Assembly: GCF_030413615.1 (NCBI RefSeq)
Contig: NZ_CP129236.1
Span: forward strand, 3,580,001-3,644,000
Source of the DNA: Planococcus shixiaomingii
Lineage (GTDB): Bacteria > Bacillota > Bacilli > Bacillales_A > Planococcaceae
Length of the DNA stretch: 64,000 nucleotides
Direction of reading: 5' to 3'
The position numbers and the translations under genes are program-made. Every line of letters begins with the position of its first letter. Position 1 is the stretch's first letter. Below, in pieces: positions 16,359 through 29,355 of the stretch. The notes below the pieces were generated by a model that saw only the letters and a list, made by a program, of their open reading frames with translations, ran no database searches and was not told the origin of the DNA.

Positions 16359-16523
16359 TTATTCTTTCAGCCAATAAGATGACCCGTCCTTGCTGCGATC
16401 TAAAAAGCTGTACTCGATCAAATAGCGCCGAACGGATACATAATCGTGGTAAATCATTTTAAGAATTTCATTTACTTCTTTTTCCGAATAAACTTGGTTT
16501 TGCTCAAAGCGTTCCGCAATATG
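16359..16523 (-). pseudogene. DUF2087 domain remnant
   Basis: On the minus strand a 54-codon open stretch reads AERFEQNQVYSEKEVNEILK, MIYHDYVSVRRYLIEYSFLD and RSKDGSSYWLKE, then a stop. This matches DUF2087 (Y.EKEVNEIL...DY...RR.L.....L.R...GS.YW). In intact genes this domain is the C-terminal part of a longer protein, often a small regulator. Here an in-frame stop (16524-16526) lies directly before it, there is no SD or start, and no N-terminal part is readable upstream, so it is a truncated relic. The 102-bp repeat begins 30 bp beyond its stop. Confidence 0.7.
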
Positions 16524-16657
16524 CTACCAGTATTATGCCAAACAAAACCCGCAAAAACCACAAGCTTATCTGCGCCAGTCTACAAAAAAACTGCCTGGTC
16601 CCCCAAGAATTCAGGGATCAAGCAGCATCCAGATGATGTTTTAGTTGTTTTCCATAG

Positions 16658-18581
<1,924 letters not shown>

Positions 18582-20264
18582 TTAATCATCCCCATATTGT
18601 TCATGTAAAAGTTGCAAAAACACACTCGATGTCCACGTGAAGGACGTATCGACCAATCCTTTCCCGGTAAACGGGTCAAAGTTTTCCGCCATGCCGCCTT
18701 CCAACGTCAGATCCAGGAACTTTTTCCGCAGCCTGTCAGCTGCATCGTTGTAGCCATTCACCTTTAATGCGTGAATGAACAAATACGTAACCGGCGCCCA
18801 AATCGGGCCAAGCCAGTAGCCATTTTCTTTGTAATAAGGGCTTGAAGGGCTTTCCGTCGCAAGGCCAAATTGAGTTTCAAAGTTTTCCTCAAGATCGGCG
18901 ACAAGGCCATCCGCAACGGTTTTATCCAACCGGTAGGCAATCATTAACGGCAGCCGAAGAATCAAGCTGGAGCGGTTCGCTATTCTTTCCGCGTCTTTTC
19001 CGACACGGCCATAAAAACCGGCCTCATCGTGCAGCCGCTCCATCAACAGATTGAACATGGAATCGGCTTTTTCCTTGAAGGATGCCGCTTCTTCTTTTTC
19101 ACCAAGTATTTCCGCAAAAGAAGCCAGGATATCGTAAGAGTTGATAAGGAAACTGGCTAAGTCCGGCGCTTCCACCGGCATGCCTTCATGGAACAACGAA
19201 GCGTTGTCCCACCCGGAATCATTTCCGTGTTTGTAATGCGGAAGCCGGCCTTCGAATGTCCGGTAGTTGCCGTAATAGGCCATCACTTTTTTGGTCGATT
19301 CATAGACTTCCCGTATCCGCGACTGTTCTTTGAAATAGTCATTTTTTTGCATCAGCTGCCCATACACATAAGCAAATATAGGCGGCTTCGTACAATTATA
19401 GGAAATAAATTTATCGTTCACAAAATCCGGATAAGCCCCCGATTCGTCCTGTGTGTCCATGAAGATCTTCAGCTGGCTATACGCCAGTTCAGGGTGTTCC
19501 TTGCCTAAATTCAAGGCGTTAAAGCAATTGTCCCAAGACCAGATATTGTACATCCATAGCTTGGACATGTACATGGCAGGTTCCCGCAGCAGTCCATGCG
19601 GATGAACGATGCTTGACCAGGTAATGTAAGCCGCTCTTTCAATAGAAGGCAGGTATTCATCATCTGCCTGGAGGGGTTTCATCGATTGAAACCAGTCGTT
19701 ATACAGCTTGGCTACTTGATCTTTCCCTTCCTGAAACGGCAGGTATTCCTTTTCTTTGTAAACGGTTTGGTAGCTTTCCAAGGCGAAATGGCCTTTGCTC
19801 AAGCAAATCTCGATAAAATCATTCCCGATGATATTCCATGGTGCCTCGACATCCATTGTTCCTTCAAGATTAAGCAGCATGAGCTTCAGTTCTTTAGGAT
19901 AGATATGGTATTCAAACATGCCGTCCTTTAATTCCATGATGGAATCATATTTGCCTTTGTCAGCGGTCAGCCTCAATTCGCCATTCTGCACTTGGATGTA
20001 CAGTTCGTTTTCTTTCGGGAGTATGATTTCTGCCGCTGCATCCTTATAACCTTTTATGTAAAATTGAATAGAAACTTCTGTGGCACGGACGTCAAACTCG
20101 CGCTCAACTCCATCTTCCAGCAAGGAAATTTTGAACAGCCGCGACGGGGCATCATCGCCTCCGTGGACGTCCCGTATATAAATGTCATTCGAATCCTTTT
20201 CTTCCGAAATGCAAAAATAAGAGCCGAATCTGGAAAAAGGGATTTCCTTAATATCGAGTTTCAT
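18582..20264 (-). CDS. GH63-like (alpha/alpha)6-barrel glycoside hydrolase
   Basis: 560 residues. An N-terminal beta-sandwich (about 1-180) precedes an (alpha/alpha)6 barrel of the GH63/GH37/MGH1-like group. Typical blocks are LWMYNIWSWDNCFNALNLG, DESGAYPDF, GNDSGWDNASLF (probable general acid Asp), GYWLGPIWAPVTYLFIHAL and GGMAENFDPFTGKGLVD (probable base Glu). Known members cleave glucosylglycerate, mannosylglycerate, trehalose-like or alpha-glucosidic bonds; the substrate here is open. The frame extends 21 codons upstream, but ATG 20264 has AGGAGAG at good spacing and begins with native-looking sequence. It follows lacZ by 136 bp in the operon and is coupled to EamA. No signal peptide, so it acts on an imported sugar. 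Confidence 0.72.
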   Translation of the reverse strand: MKLDIKEIPFSRFGSYFCISEEKDSNDIYIRDVHGGDDAPSRLFKISLLEDGVEREFDVRATEVSIQFYIKGYKDAAAEIILPKENELYIQVQNGELRLTADKGKYDSIMELKDGMFEYHIYPKELKLMLLNLEGTMDVEAPWNIIGNDFIEICLSKGHFALESYQTVYKEKEYLPFQEGKDQVAKLYNDWFQSMKPLQADDEYLPSIERAAYITWSSIVHPHGLLREPAMYMSKLWMYNIWSWDNCFNALNLGKEHPELAYSQLKIFMDTQDESGAYPDFVNDKFISYNCTKPPIFAYVYGQLMQKNDYFKEQSRIREVYESTKKVMAYYGNYRTFEGRLPHYKHGNDSGWDNASLFHEGMPVEAPDLASFLINSYDILASFAEILGEKEEAASFKEKADSMFNLLMERLHDEAGFYGRVGKDAERIANRSSLILRLPLMIAYRLDKTVADGLVADLEENFETQFGLATESPSSPYYKENGYWLGPIWAPVTYLFIHALKVNGYNDAADRLRKKFLDLTLEGGMAENFDPFTGKGLVDTSFTWTSSVFLQLLHEQYGDD

Positions 20265-20400
20265 CCTATCTCTCCTAGCCCGTTTCATTGGTAACCGCGC
20301 AGGTGTCGGGTTTCCCGTTTTCCGCACGGTTCGACACAGTGTTTTTGTGCTTTTAGCAGAATAAGCAGGGTTTCCCCTACTTATCGAATTTCCAGTTCAA

Positions 20401-23478
<3,078 letters not shown>

Positions 23479-23484
23479 CTAAAG

Positions 23485-24306
23485 TTACTTTATTGAACCG
23501 CTGATTCCTTCAACGATGTATTTCTGGGCAAATACAAAGACGAGCACCGGTGGAATGACCATGACCAGTGTAATCGCCATAATTGGGATGATTTGCAGTT
23601 CATGGACTCCCTGGAATGATGCCAGTCCAAGGGTCATCGTATATTTCGCTTTGTCTTGCAGATAAATCAACGGGCCCAGATAATCGTTCCACACCAAGAT
23701 GATGTTCAAAACAGCTACTAATGTCAGTGGCGCCTTCATAATTGGCAAGAAAATTTTATAAAAAATCTGGAACTCGTTTGCCCCGTCGATGCGTGCTGCA
23801 TTCTCGAGATCCTTTGGTATATTCATCAGGAACTGCCGGAGCAAAAAGATATAGTATGCAGAACCAAAGAACGCCGGAACAATTAGCGGTTTTAGCGTAT
23901 TGATCCAACCAAGCATGTTGAACTGCATGTAAAGCGGAATCATGGTAACGTCCCACGGAATCATCATTGTTGACAGTAAGAGGACAAAAAGAAAGTTTTT
24001 GTATTTGAAATCGTATCTCGCAAATCCGTAAGCTACCAGAGAGCAGGAAATCAGCTGGCCGATAGTCGTCAATACGGTGACAATCACTGAATTTTTAAAG
24101 TAGGTCCCGAAAGGCTGGCTGTTCCAGGCATCAACGAAGTTGCTGAATAATAGCTCATCCGGTATAAATTTCGGCGGATACGAAAATACTTCAGGTTCTG
24201 ATTTAATAGCGGTAATCAGCGCCCATAGAAAGGGAAAGATAAAGTAAAGGGAAAAAATAACAAGGACAGAGTAAACAAGAATTTTATGCCTTTTGGAGAT
24301 CTTCAT
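23485..24306 (-). CDS. Sugar ABC transporter permease (MalG/GanQ type)
   Basis: A 273-residue inner permease with six helices. The cytoplasmic EAA loop (RIDGANEFQIFYKIFLPIMK, about residues 186-205) docks the ATPase. It starts within the end of the other permease gene (overlap 23 nt; SD AGAGAGG), so the two subunits are made together. No ATP-binding subunit is encoded in the operon; a shared MsmX-type ATPase elsewhere is expected. C-terminus VEGISGSIK is typical of MalG-like sugar permeases. Confidence 0.92.
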   Translation of the reverse strand: MKISKRHKILVYSVLVIFSLYFIFPFLWALITAIKSEPEVFSYPPKFIPDELLFSNFVDAWNSQPFGTYFKNSVIVTVLTTIGQLISCSLVAYGFARYDFKYKNFLFVLLLSTMMIPWDVTMIPLYMQFNMLGWINTLKPLIVPAFFGSAYYIFLLRQFLMNIPKDLENAARIDGANEFQIFYKIFLPIMKAPLTLVAVLNIILVWNDYLGPLIYLQDKAKYTMTLGLASFQGVHELQIIPIMAITLVMVIPPVLVFVFAQKYIVEGISGSIK

Positions 24307-25261
24307 TATTTTTTACCTCTCTTTTTTTCTTTTTTTCTTTTTTGTCCTTTTTTTCCTTTTTTACTTCGGCTTCATAAAAGACCCAAGCCGAGGAAGATTT
24401 AAAGATCATCAGCGTAAACAGCATGATGATGATAAACATAAACCACGCGTTAGCACTGGCGTATCCCAATTCATGGTGCTTGAACGCATTGTTGTAAACA
24501 AACAATCCATAGAAATAAGTGGATTTTAACGGACCGCCTCCGGTCAGGAGCAGCACCAGCGTCAACTGCTGCAAAGCGGCAATGACTGAAGTGATCACGT
24601 TAAAGAGAATTGTTGGTGTAATGGTCGGAATCGTGATGCTGATGAATTGGCGAATCGGCCCTGCCCCGTCAATCGCAGCCGCTTCGTACATTTCCTGTGG
24701 AATGCTTTTAATATCAGTATAGAAAATCAGCATCATCGTACCTACGCCCCAAGCGCTGGCAACGACGATCGCCACAATGGCCCATTTGGGATCGACCAGC
24801 CACATTGGCCCTTCAATTCCCAGAAACGACAGCAAGTAGTTGAAGACGCCGTATTCGGTGTTGAACATCCATCCCCAGACGATTGAGACTGCTACTCCGG
24901 AGACGACAGCCGGCAGATAAAAGATGGTCCTGAAAAATTTCATGCCTTTGATCGGCTGCGTAATGAGAAGCGCAAGCACTAAAGCGGCTCCTAGGTTGAG
25001 CGGGACGAAAATAAGAGCAAACTTGAACGTGATAATAAGTGAATTGTAGAATTGAGGATCGGCCGTAAACATTTTAGTGAAATTGGCTAGGCCGATATAC
25101 TTTGCTTCACCGGCAATCGGCCAATCAAACAGACTCATTACCAGCGAAAAAGCCAATGGCCCCAACGTAAATGCGATGTACCCAATAATCCATGGCAAGA
25201 TAAATAAGTACGGCACCCGCTTGCGGATTAAGGTGAACTTTTTTTCTTTTTTAGTGAACAT
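24284..25261 (-). CDS. Sugar ABC transporter permease (MalF/GanP type)
   Basis: A 325-residue permease with six helices. The EAA loop (EMYEAAAIDGAGPIRQFISI) is near residue 200. It ends in an unusual Lys/Glu-rich hydrophilic tail of about 35 residues (KKEKKDKKEKKKKREVKNNE), possibly only a linker. SD AAGAGG before ATG. Partner of the preceding MalG-type permease and of the solute-binding protein encoded 111 bp upstream. The A/T-rich tail-coding DNA also provides the SD and start of the next gene. Confidence 0.92.
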   Translation of the reverse strand: MFTKKEKKFTLIRKRVPYLFILPWIIGYIAFTLGPLAFSLVMSLFDWPIAGEAKYIGLANFTKMFTADPQFYNSLIITFKFALIFVPLNLGAALVLALLITQPIKGMKFFRTIFYLPAVVSGVAVSIVWGWMFNTEYGVFNYLLSFLGIEGPMWLVDPKWAIVAIVVASAWGVGTMMLIFYTDIKSIPQEMYEAAAIDGAGPIRQFISITIPTITPTILFNVITSVIAALQQLTLVLLLTGGGPLKSTYFYGLFVYNNAFKHHELGYASANAWFMFIIIMLFTLMIFKSSSAWVFYEAEVKKEKKDKKEKKKKREVKNNEDLQKA

Positions 25262-25317
25262 GTTTTTTTCCTCTTAATAGTTTGACCTGGAAAACAAAAA
25301 CTCGCTTAATAAAGAAA

Positions 25318-25362
25318 AAAAATGAGAACAAATCATGTTACTTGTCAATTCACCCTCATTTT
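25318..25362 (-). promoter_or_regulatory. Stem-loop between binding-protein and permease genes
   Basis: AAAATGAG (25319-25326 approximately) pairs with CTCATTTT (25353-25360 approximately) across a long centre, overlapping the end of the binding-protein gene. Such hairpins often protect the upstream mRNA so that binding protein exceeds permease. Confidence 0.4.
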
Positions 25363-25372
25363 CTAACCAAGA

Positions 25373-26608
25373 TTATTCAACTACACTATTAATTGCGTCT
25401 TTCGGTTCGACCCGGGTACTTGGATTGAAGATTTGTTCGAAAACCAGCTCAAGATCATCTGACAATCTGCTCCAATCTTCGGTAATGAAAGATGTCGGTG
25501 TGTGTCCTTCACTTTGTTCAAGCATGCTGTAGAATACTTTTTTAGTTGCATCTTCTTCTAATTTCTCCGATTCAACTACACTTTTCAGGACTGGCAACTC
25601 AAAGGAAAGTCTTTCTTTGTTTGCCTGCTCGCCTGTCCAGAATTCCATAAAACGGAATGCTTCTTCCTTGTGTGCCGAATCCTTGGACATTGCAATCCCA
25701 GAAGAACTTACAATACTCGCACTCGGCGTGTCTCCGAACGAAGGAACTTCAACAACACCAAAGTTGATGCCGGCTTCTTCAAAAGCGGACAGGTACCAGG
25801 CACCGTTGATGATCATGCCGACTTTGCCCGATTTCATTTCCGTATCGCCCCAGCTTTCAGAAGTGATGGCAATATCTTTTTCAAGCATGCTGTGGAACAT
25901 TTCAAACGTTTCGATTGATTCGGGTGAATTCAAGTTGCCTTCAAGCTTGCCCGCTTCATCTACGTACGAAGCGCCGTTGCCCCATAGATACATTTCAAAA
26001 TCGTACGGGTCCGGTTTTCCTGGGAAAGCGAAGCCTGTCGTCTTTTCTTCTTTGTTTGTCAGCTTTTCAGAAGCTGCCTGAAATTCGTCCCATGTCCAGC
26101 CGGCTTTCGGGTAATCGAGGCCCGCTTTGTCAAACAAGTCTTTGTTGTAGTAAACAACATGCGTCGTATACCCTACCGGAAGGCCGTAAACATCATCGCC
26201 GACTGAGTTGTAGTTCCATAACGCCTCGTAGAAATTGGCCTTATACTCCTCGCCGCGGTCTTCAATATATGGATTCAGTGGTTCAAGCGCATCTTTGTAT
26301 TGCGGGTAATTCCACATATACATTACATCCGGTGCATCTTTTGCTCCGATGCCTGCAGTGATTTTAGTATCATAATCTCCGCCGTAAGCTTCCAGCACCA
26401 CATTAATATCTGTATTCTCTGCGTTAAATTGATCGATCAGTTTTTGCTGGAGTTCAACATCGTCTCCTACATCCCATGTTGCAAAGCGAAGCGTTACCTT
26501 ACCATCCTGACTTTCTGAACCGCTTGATTCTGACGAACTACATGCCGATAAAAACAATGCAAGCACTAAAGTAATAACGAGAAATAAATGCACTCTTAAC
26601 CCCTTCAT
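25373..26608 (-). CDS. Sugar ABC transporter solute-binding lipoprotein
   Basis: A 411-residue family-1 extracellular binding protein. The signal peptide ends in the lipobox LSAC (Cys23), followed by a Ser-rich linker. The mature part has the usual signature blocks (VTLRFATWDVGDD, DVMYMWNYPQY, DVYGLPVGYTTHVVYYNKDL, WTWDEFQAASEKL, GMIINGAWYLSAF). First gene of the lacZ operon, with SD TAGGAGGG and a promoter overlapped by a palindromic operator. Ligand is probably a galactoside or other oligosaccharide, inferred from lacZ. Confidence 0.92.
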   Translation of the reverse strand: MKGLRVHLFLVITLVLALFLSACSSSESSGSESQDGKVTLRFATWDVGDDVELQQKLIDQFNAENTDINVVLEAYGGDYDTKITAGIGAKDAPDVMYMWNYPQYKDALEPLNPYIEDRGEEYKANFYEALWNYNSVGDDVYGLPVGYTTHVVYYNKDLFDKAGLDYPKAGWTWDEFQAASEKLTNKEEKTTGFAFPGKPDPYDFEMYLWGNGASYVDEAGKLEGNLNSPESIETFEMFHSMLEKDIAITSESWGDTEMKSGKVGMIINGAWYLSAFEEAGINFGVVEVPSFGDTPSASIVSSSGIAMSKDSAHKEEAFRFMEFWTGEQANKERLSFELPVLKSVVESEKLEEDATKKVFYSMLEQSEGHTPTSFITEDWSRLSDDLELVFEQIFNPSTRVEPKDAINSVVE

Positions 26609-26636
26609 CCTATCCCTCCTAGCTGTTGATAACCGT

Positions 26637-26666
26637 ATTATAATCCCGAGTTTTACTAAAAGTAAA
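26637..26666 (-). promoter_or_regulatory. Promoter and operator of the lacZ/ABC operon
   Basis: On the minus strand, -35 TTTACT (26661-26666), 18-bp spacer, -10 TATAAT (26637-26642). A perfect palindrome TTTACT-AAA-AGTAAA (26652-26666) covers the -35 and part of the spacer. Half-sites TTTACTAAAA recur upstream at 26683-26692 and 26840-26849. The LacI regulator at the end of the operon is the likely ligand. Confidence 0.65.
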
Positions 26667-26904
26667 CCCTTTCTTATATATATTTACTAAAATATTTTAA
26701 AGTAATTAGGAATTTTCAGCTTATTTTAAAAAATAAACGCTTGAAAAGGGCTTTTTAATTTTAAGACACTCGCAAATTGTTCCTTTCAGTATTGCTTTAG
26801 CAAAGTATTCAAGAAGAACCTAAGTTATTTTTGAATATTTTTACTAAAACTCGAAAGATTAACGAGCAGCAAGGGAATAACGGCAAATAATTTAAATTCC
26901 TAAA
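26667..26904. other. AT-rich upstream region of the lacZ operon
   Basis: No gene is seen. It contains two further TTTACTAAAA half-sites that may assist repressor looping; otherwise it is featureless. Confidence 0.4.
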
Positions 26905-26943
26905 AATAAAAAAGGCGCAAGCACTGAGTTGTGCTTGCACCTC
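26905..26943 (-). terminator. Terminator after the 99-residue hypothetical gene
   Basis: GCAAGCAC (26918-26925) pairs with GTGCTTGC (26931-26938) around a short loop; the minus-strand transcript continues into a run of T. Confidence 0.85.
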
Positions 26944-26976
26944 TTTCTATTTGGATAACTGAATTTTTAAGAAACT

Positions 26977-27276
26977 TTAATCTTTTTTGCCGAAGTGAGC
27001 ATCTATAGCCTCGACAATCTCTTCCATTAATTCGCTGGTTGTTAAAGGCTTGCTTGTTCGCAAAGTTAGAAAATGTGCAGAAGGCTCCTGGGCTGGGGGG
27101 TGTTCTATTAATAATACCTCATCCATTGCATGAGGCCGATCGTTTTGAGAGAGAAGGTATACCGAATAGAGCCCCGTTTCCATAATTGTTTTTCGCACGC
27201 TATAGCGAGTATCCAATCCATCAATGCCCTTGACTAGCAGGATTTTATCTTGTCTGTTTTTGATAGTTGTTTTCAT
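26977..27276 (-). CDS. Hypothetical protein, 99 residues
   Basis: Not recognised. Soluble and without signal peptide or membrane segments. It begins MKTTIKNRQDKILLVKGIDG. An alternating hydrophobic/charged pattern suggests a compact alpha/beta fold, and the end is helical and acidic (TTSELMEEIVEAIDAHFGKK). The frame is open 22 codons further upstream, but GAAGGGGG just before ATG 27276 sets the start. It has its own terminator and stands alone between the lacZ operon and a divergent membrane-protein gene. Confidence 0.65.
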   Translation of the reverse strand: MKTTIKNRQDKILLVKGIDGLDTRYSVRKTIMETGLYSVYLLSQNDRPHAMDEVLLIEHPPAQEPSAHFLTLRTSKPLTTSELMEEIVEAIDAHFGKKD

Positions 27277-27456
27277 TTTCCCCCTTCTTTCTTCTTCCAT
27301 TCTCCCTTTCTCTATGTAAATTCCCGTTTTTTTAAAGGTCAATCCTATTTTAGGAACGTAAGACCCAAAAAGTTATACTTTTTTATAAAATTCCTTGAAA
27401 AATGACAGTAAAATCCCCTAAAAAGTTACTATTTGTTAAATATTTTTCAAAAAGAG

Positions 27457-27480
27457 GTTGAAAAGGAACCACAAGGGTAG
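27457..27480 (+). promoter_or_regulatory. Possible SigB-type promoter
   Basis: GTTGAA (27457-27462), 12-bp spacer, GGGTAG (27475-27480) resembles the stress-sigma consensus GTTTAA-N12-15-GGGTAT with one mismatch in each hexamer, 42 bp before the DUF2512 start. Confidence 0.4.
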
Positions 27481-27521
27481 TTACTAATTAGCAAGAATAA
27501 AATTAATGAGGAGGAAACAAG

Positions 27522-27983
27522 ATGAACCATATTAAAGCACTTATCATGAAATTCATTATGATCGCTATTGTACTTTCTATCATCTTAACAGGAATTTTTG
27601 ATGTGGAATTCAGTGACACGCTACTGATCAGCCTTGTTCTGACTGTAGTCGCTTATCTATTAGGGGATCTAATGATCTTCAGAAAAACCGGTGATCGTGA
27701 TGCGCATGATCGCACTGGCAACAATGACACTGCTGGTCACAGCAATTCTGCAGACCACAAGAAAAGAAACATGATGGCCACTATTGGCGATATCGTACTT
27801 TCTTTCCTAGTCATTTGGCTGATGGGCGAAATGCTGTTTGCTAAAACCGATGACATCATTGCTGCATCTCTTATTTCCGCTCTTGCGATTGGCGCAGGAG
27901 AATGGTTCTTCCATAAATACTTGGATAAGAATGTATTCCCTGAAAAAGACGGCCGCGCAGCGACTGGAAATACTAATCATTGA
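27522..27983 (+). CDS. DUF2512 (YndM-like) membrane protein
   Basis: A 153-residue membrane protein with four predicted helices (about 8-28, 33-52, 85-105, 110-130). It begins MNHIKALIMKFIMIAIVLSI like YndM of Bacillus. A hydrophilic loop of about 25 residues rich in Asp, His, Asn and Thr is inserted between helices 2 and 3. Function unknown. SD GAGGAGG before ATG. It is monocistronic, with a strong terminator and a possible SigB-type promoter, which would fit a general-stress membrane protein. Confidence 0.8.
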   Translation: MNHIKALIMKFIMIAIVLSIILTGIFDVEFSDTLLISLVLTVVAYLLGDLMIFRKTGDRDAHDRTGNNDTAGHSNSADHKKRNMMATIGDIVLSFLVIWLMGEMLFAKTDDIIAASLISALAIGAGEWFFHKYLDKNVFPEKDGRAATGNTNH

Positions 27984-28006
27984 TAAACTAGTCTTCGAAT
28001 AAGAAA

Positions 28007-28043
28007 CTGCCCTCTCTTTAATAGAGAGGGCAGTTTTTTTTAC
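28007..28043 (+). terminator. Terminator after the DUF2512 gene
   Basis: Perfect stem CTGCCCTCTCT / AGAGAGGGCAG with a short loop and eight T. Confidence 0.93.
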
Positions 28044-28103
28044 TTTAACTAATTTCCCCATCAAACGGCTCAACTCTAGTTCATAATTCCATTCCTTAAA
28101 AAT

Positions 28104-29246
28104 TCAATCGGTTAACATGAAAGTTTTCAGGAGGTTCATAATCGCGATGGTTTTTTCCGTCATCAGCGTCTCCACTTGTTCCATCGCTTCTAAAACAGTG
28201 CATGGCCCTGATACAATGCTGAAGGCGGAAACGAGCCCAATCTCAGCAAGCTGCTTTGCAGACAAGGCTTGTGCCCCGGCCAGGGCAATGACTGGCACAC
28301 CCGCTTTGTTAGCGGCTTCCGTGATGCCGGTGATGAGCTTGCCGTCAAGCGTCTGTGCGTCCAGCCTCCCTTCCCCTGTGATGATCATGTCGGCGCCCTG
28401 TATTTTGCCCTCAAAATCAATGCTCTCCATTACGAGGCCGATGCCTGACTGGAGATCAGCTTGCAAAAAAGCGATGAGCGATGCGCCCATCCCGCCTGCT
28501 GCGCCGCCCCCTTCGAAAGACAAGAGGTCCATGCCGCTCTGCTCTTTTGCCACTTCCGCAAAGTGCCGGAGCGCCGCATCGAGCTGGTCAACCATATCGG
28601 GAGTTGCACCTTTTTGCGGGCCGAAAATGGCGGAAGCGCCAGCCGCTCCGCACAACCGGTTGCGGACATCGCTTGCGACGAGAAAGCTGGCATGTTGAAT
28701 TCGCGGATCGAACTCCGAAGGATCAATACGGGCCAACCGGCCAAGGGCTGCGCCGCCGTCTTCCAGTTCAAGTTCCGCTTTGTCATAAAATTTCATGCCG
28801 AGCGCCCGGAGCATTCCCGCACCGGCATCGTTCGTTGCACTGCCGCCGATTCCGATGATGAATTTCCGGTAGCCCCGGTCGAGAGCCGCGCGGATCAGTT
28901 CACCGGTGCCGTAGCTGGAGGCAATCAACGGATTCTGTTCGTCTTCCCGCAGGAGCGGCAGGCCGGATGCCTGGGCCATTTCAATGACGGCCGTCTCCCC
29001 GTCTCCTAAAACACCGAAACCCGATTCGATTGCTCTGAGCAGCGGGTCCCGCACAGTCACCTTCACGATCTTGCCGCCTGAGGCGTACACCATGCTTTCC
29101 ATAATCCCTTCACCGCCGTCCGCCAAAGGCAGTTCGATCACCTCCGCTTCTGGGAACACGGTCTGTATCCCTTTTTTCACCGCTTGGCAGACTCCCTGTG
29201 CCGAAAGCGAACCTTTGAAAGAGTCCGGTGCCACAACAATTTTCAT
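28104..29246 (-). CDS. Glycerate kinase (GlxK/GarK family)
   Basis: A 380-residue type-2 glycerate kinase that makes 2-phosphoglycerate from D-glycerate and ATP. Signatures: MKIVVAPDSFKGSLSA at the start, ELPLADGGEGIMESM (about 39-53), SYGTGELIRAALDRG, IGIGGSATNDAGAGMLRALG, FGPQKGAT and ITGEGRLDAQTLDGK. SD GGAAGGAG. It follows the GH65 gene by 109 bp but behind a probable terminator, so it is either read through or has its own weak promoter. Its place at the end of a ycj-like cluster that includes a glucosylglycerate-phosphorylase-type GH13 enzyme gives it a natural substrate. E. coli has ycjU (beta-phosphoglucomutase) after ycjT instead. Confidence 0.93.
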   Translation of the reverse strand: MKIVVAPDSFKGSLSAQGVCQAVKKGIQTVFPEAEVIELPLADGGEGIMESMVYASGGKIVKVTVRDPLLRAIESGFGVLGDGETAVIEMAQASGLPLLREDEQNPLIASSYGTGELIRAALDRGYRKFIIGIGGSATNDAGAGMLRALGMKFYDKAELELEDGGAALGRLARIDPSEFDPRIQHASFLVASDVRNRLCGAAGASAIFGPQKGATPDMVDQLDAALRHFAEVAKEQSGMDLLSFEGGGAAGGMGASLIAFLQADLQSGIGLVMESIDFEGKIQGADMIITGEGRLDAQTLDGKLITGITEAANKAGVPVIALAGAQALSAKQLAEIGLVSAFSIVSGPCTVLEAMEQVETLMTEKTIAIMNLLKTFMLTD

Positions 29247-29294
29247 CCCAAGTGCTCCTTCCGATTAAATTCAGCCTGTTACTGGCATAACGTA

Positions 29295-29334
29295 AAAAAT
29301 AAAAGACAACCAATTACTATCAGCTGTCTTTTAA
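29295..29334 (-). terminator. Terminator between the GH65 gene and glycerate kinase
   Basis: AAAAGACA (29301-29308) pairs with TGTCTTTT (29325-29332); the minus-strand product is followed by ATTTTTT. It may partly separate glycerate kinase from the main operon. Confidence 0.65.
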
Positions 29335-29355
29335 GCATCTTTTGTCGTTCGTTTT

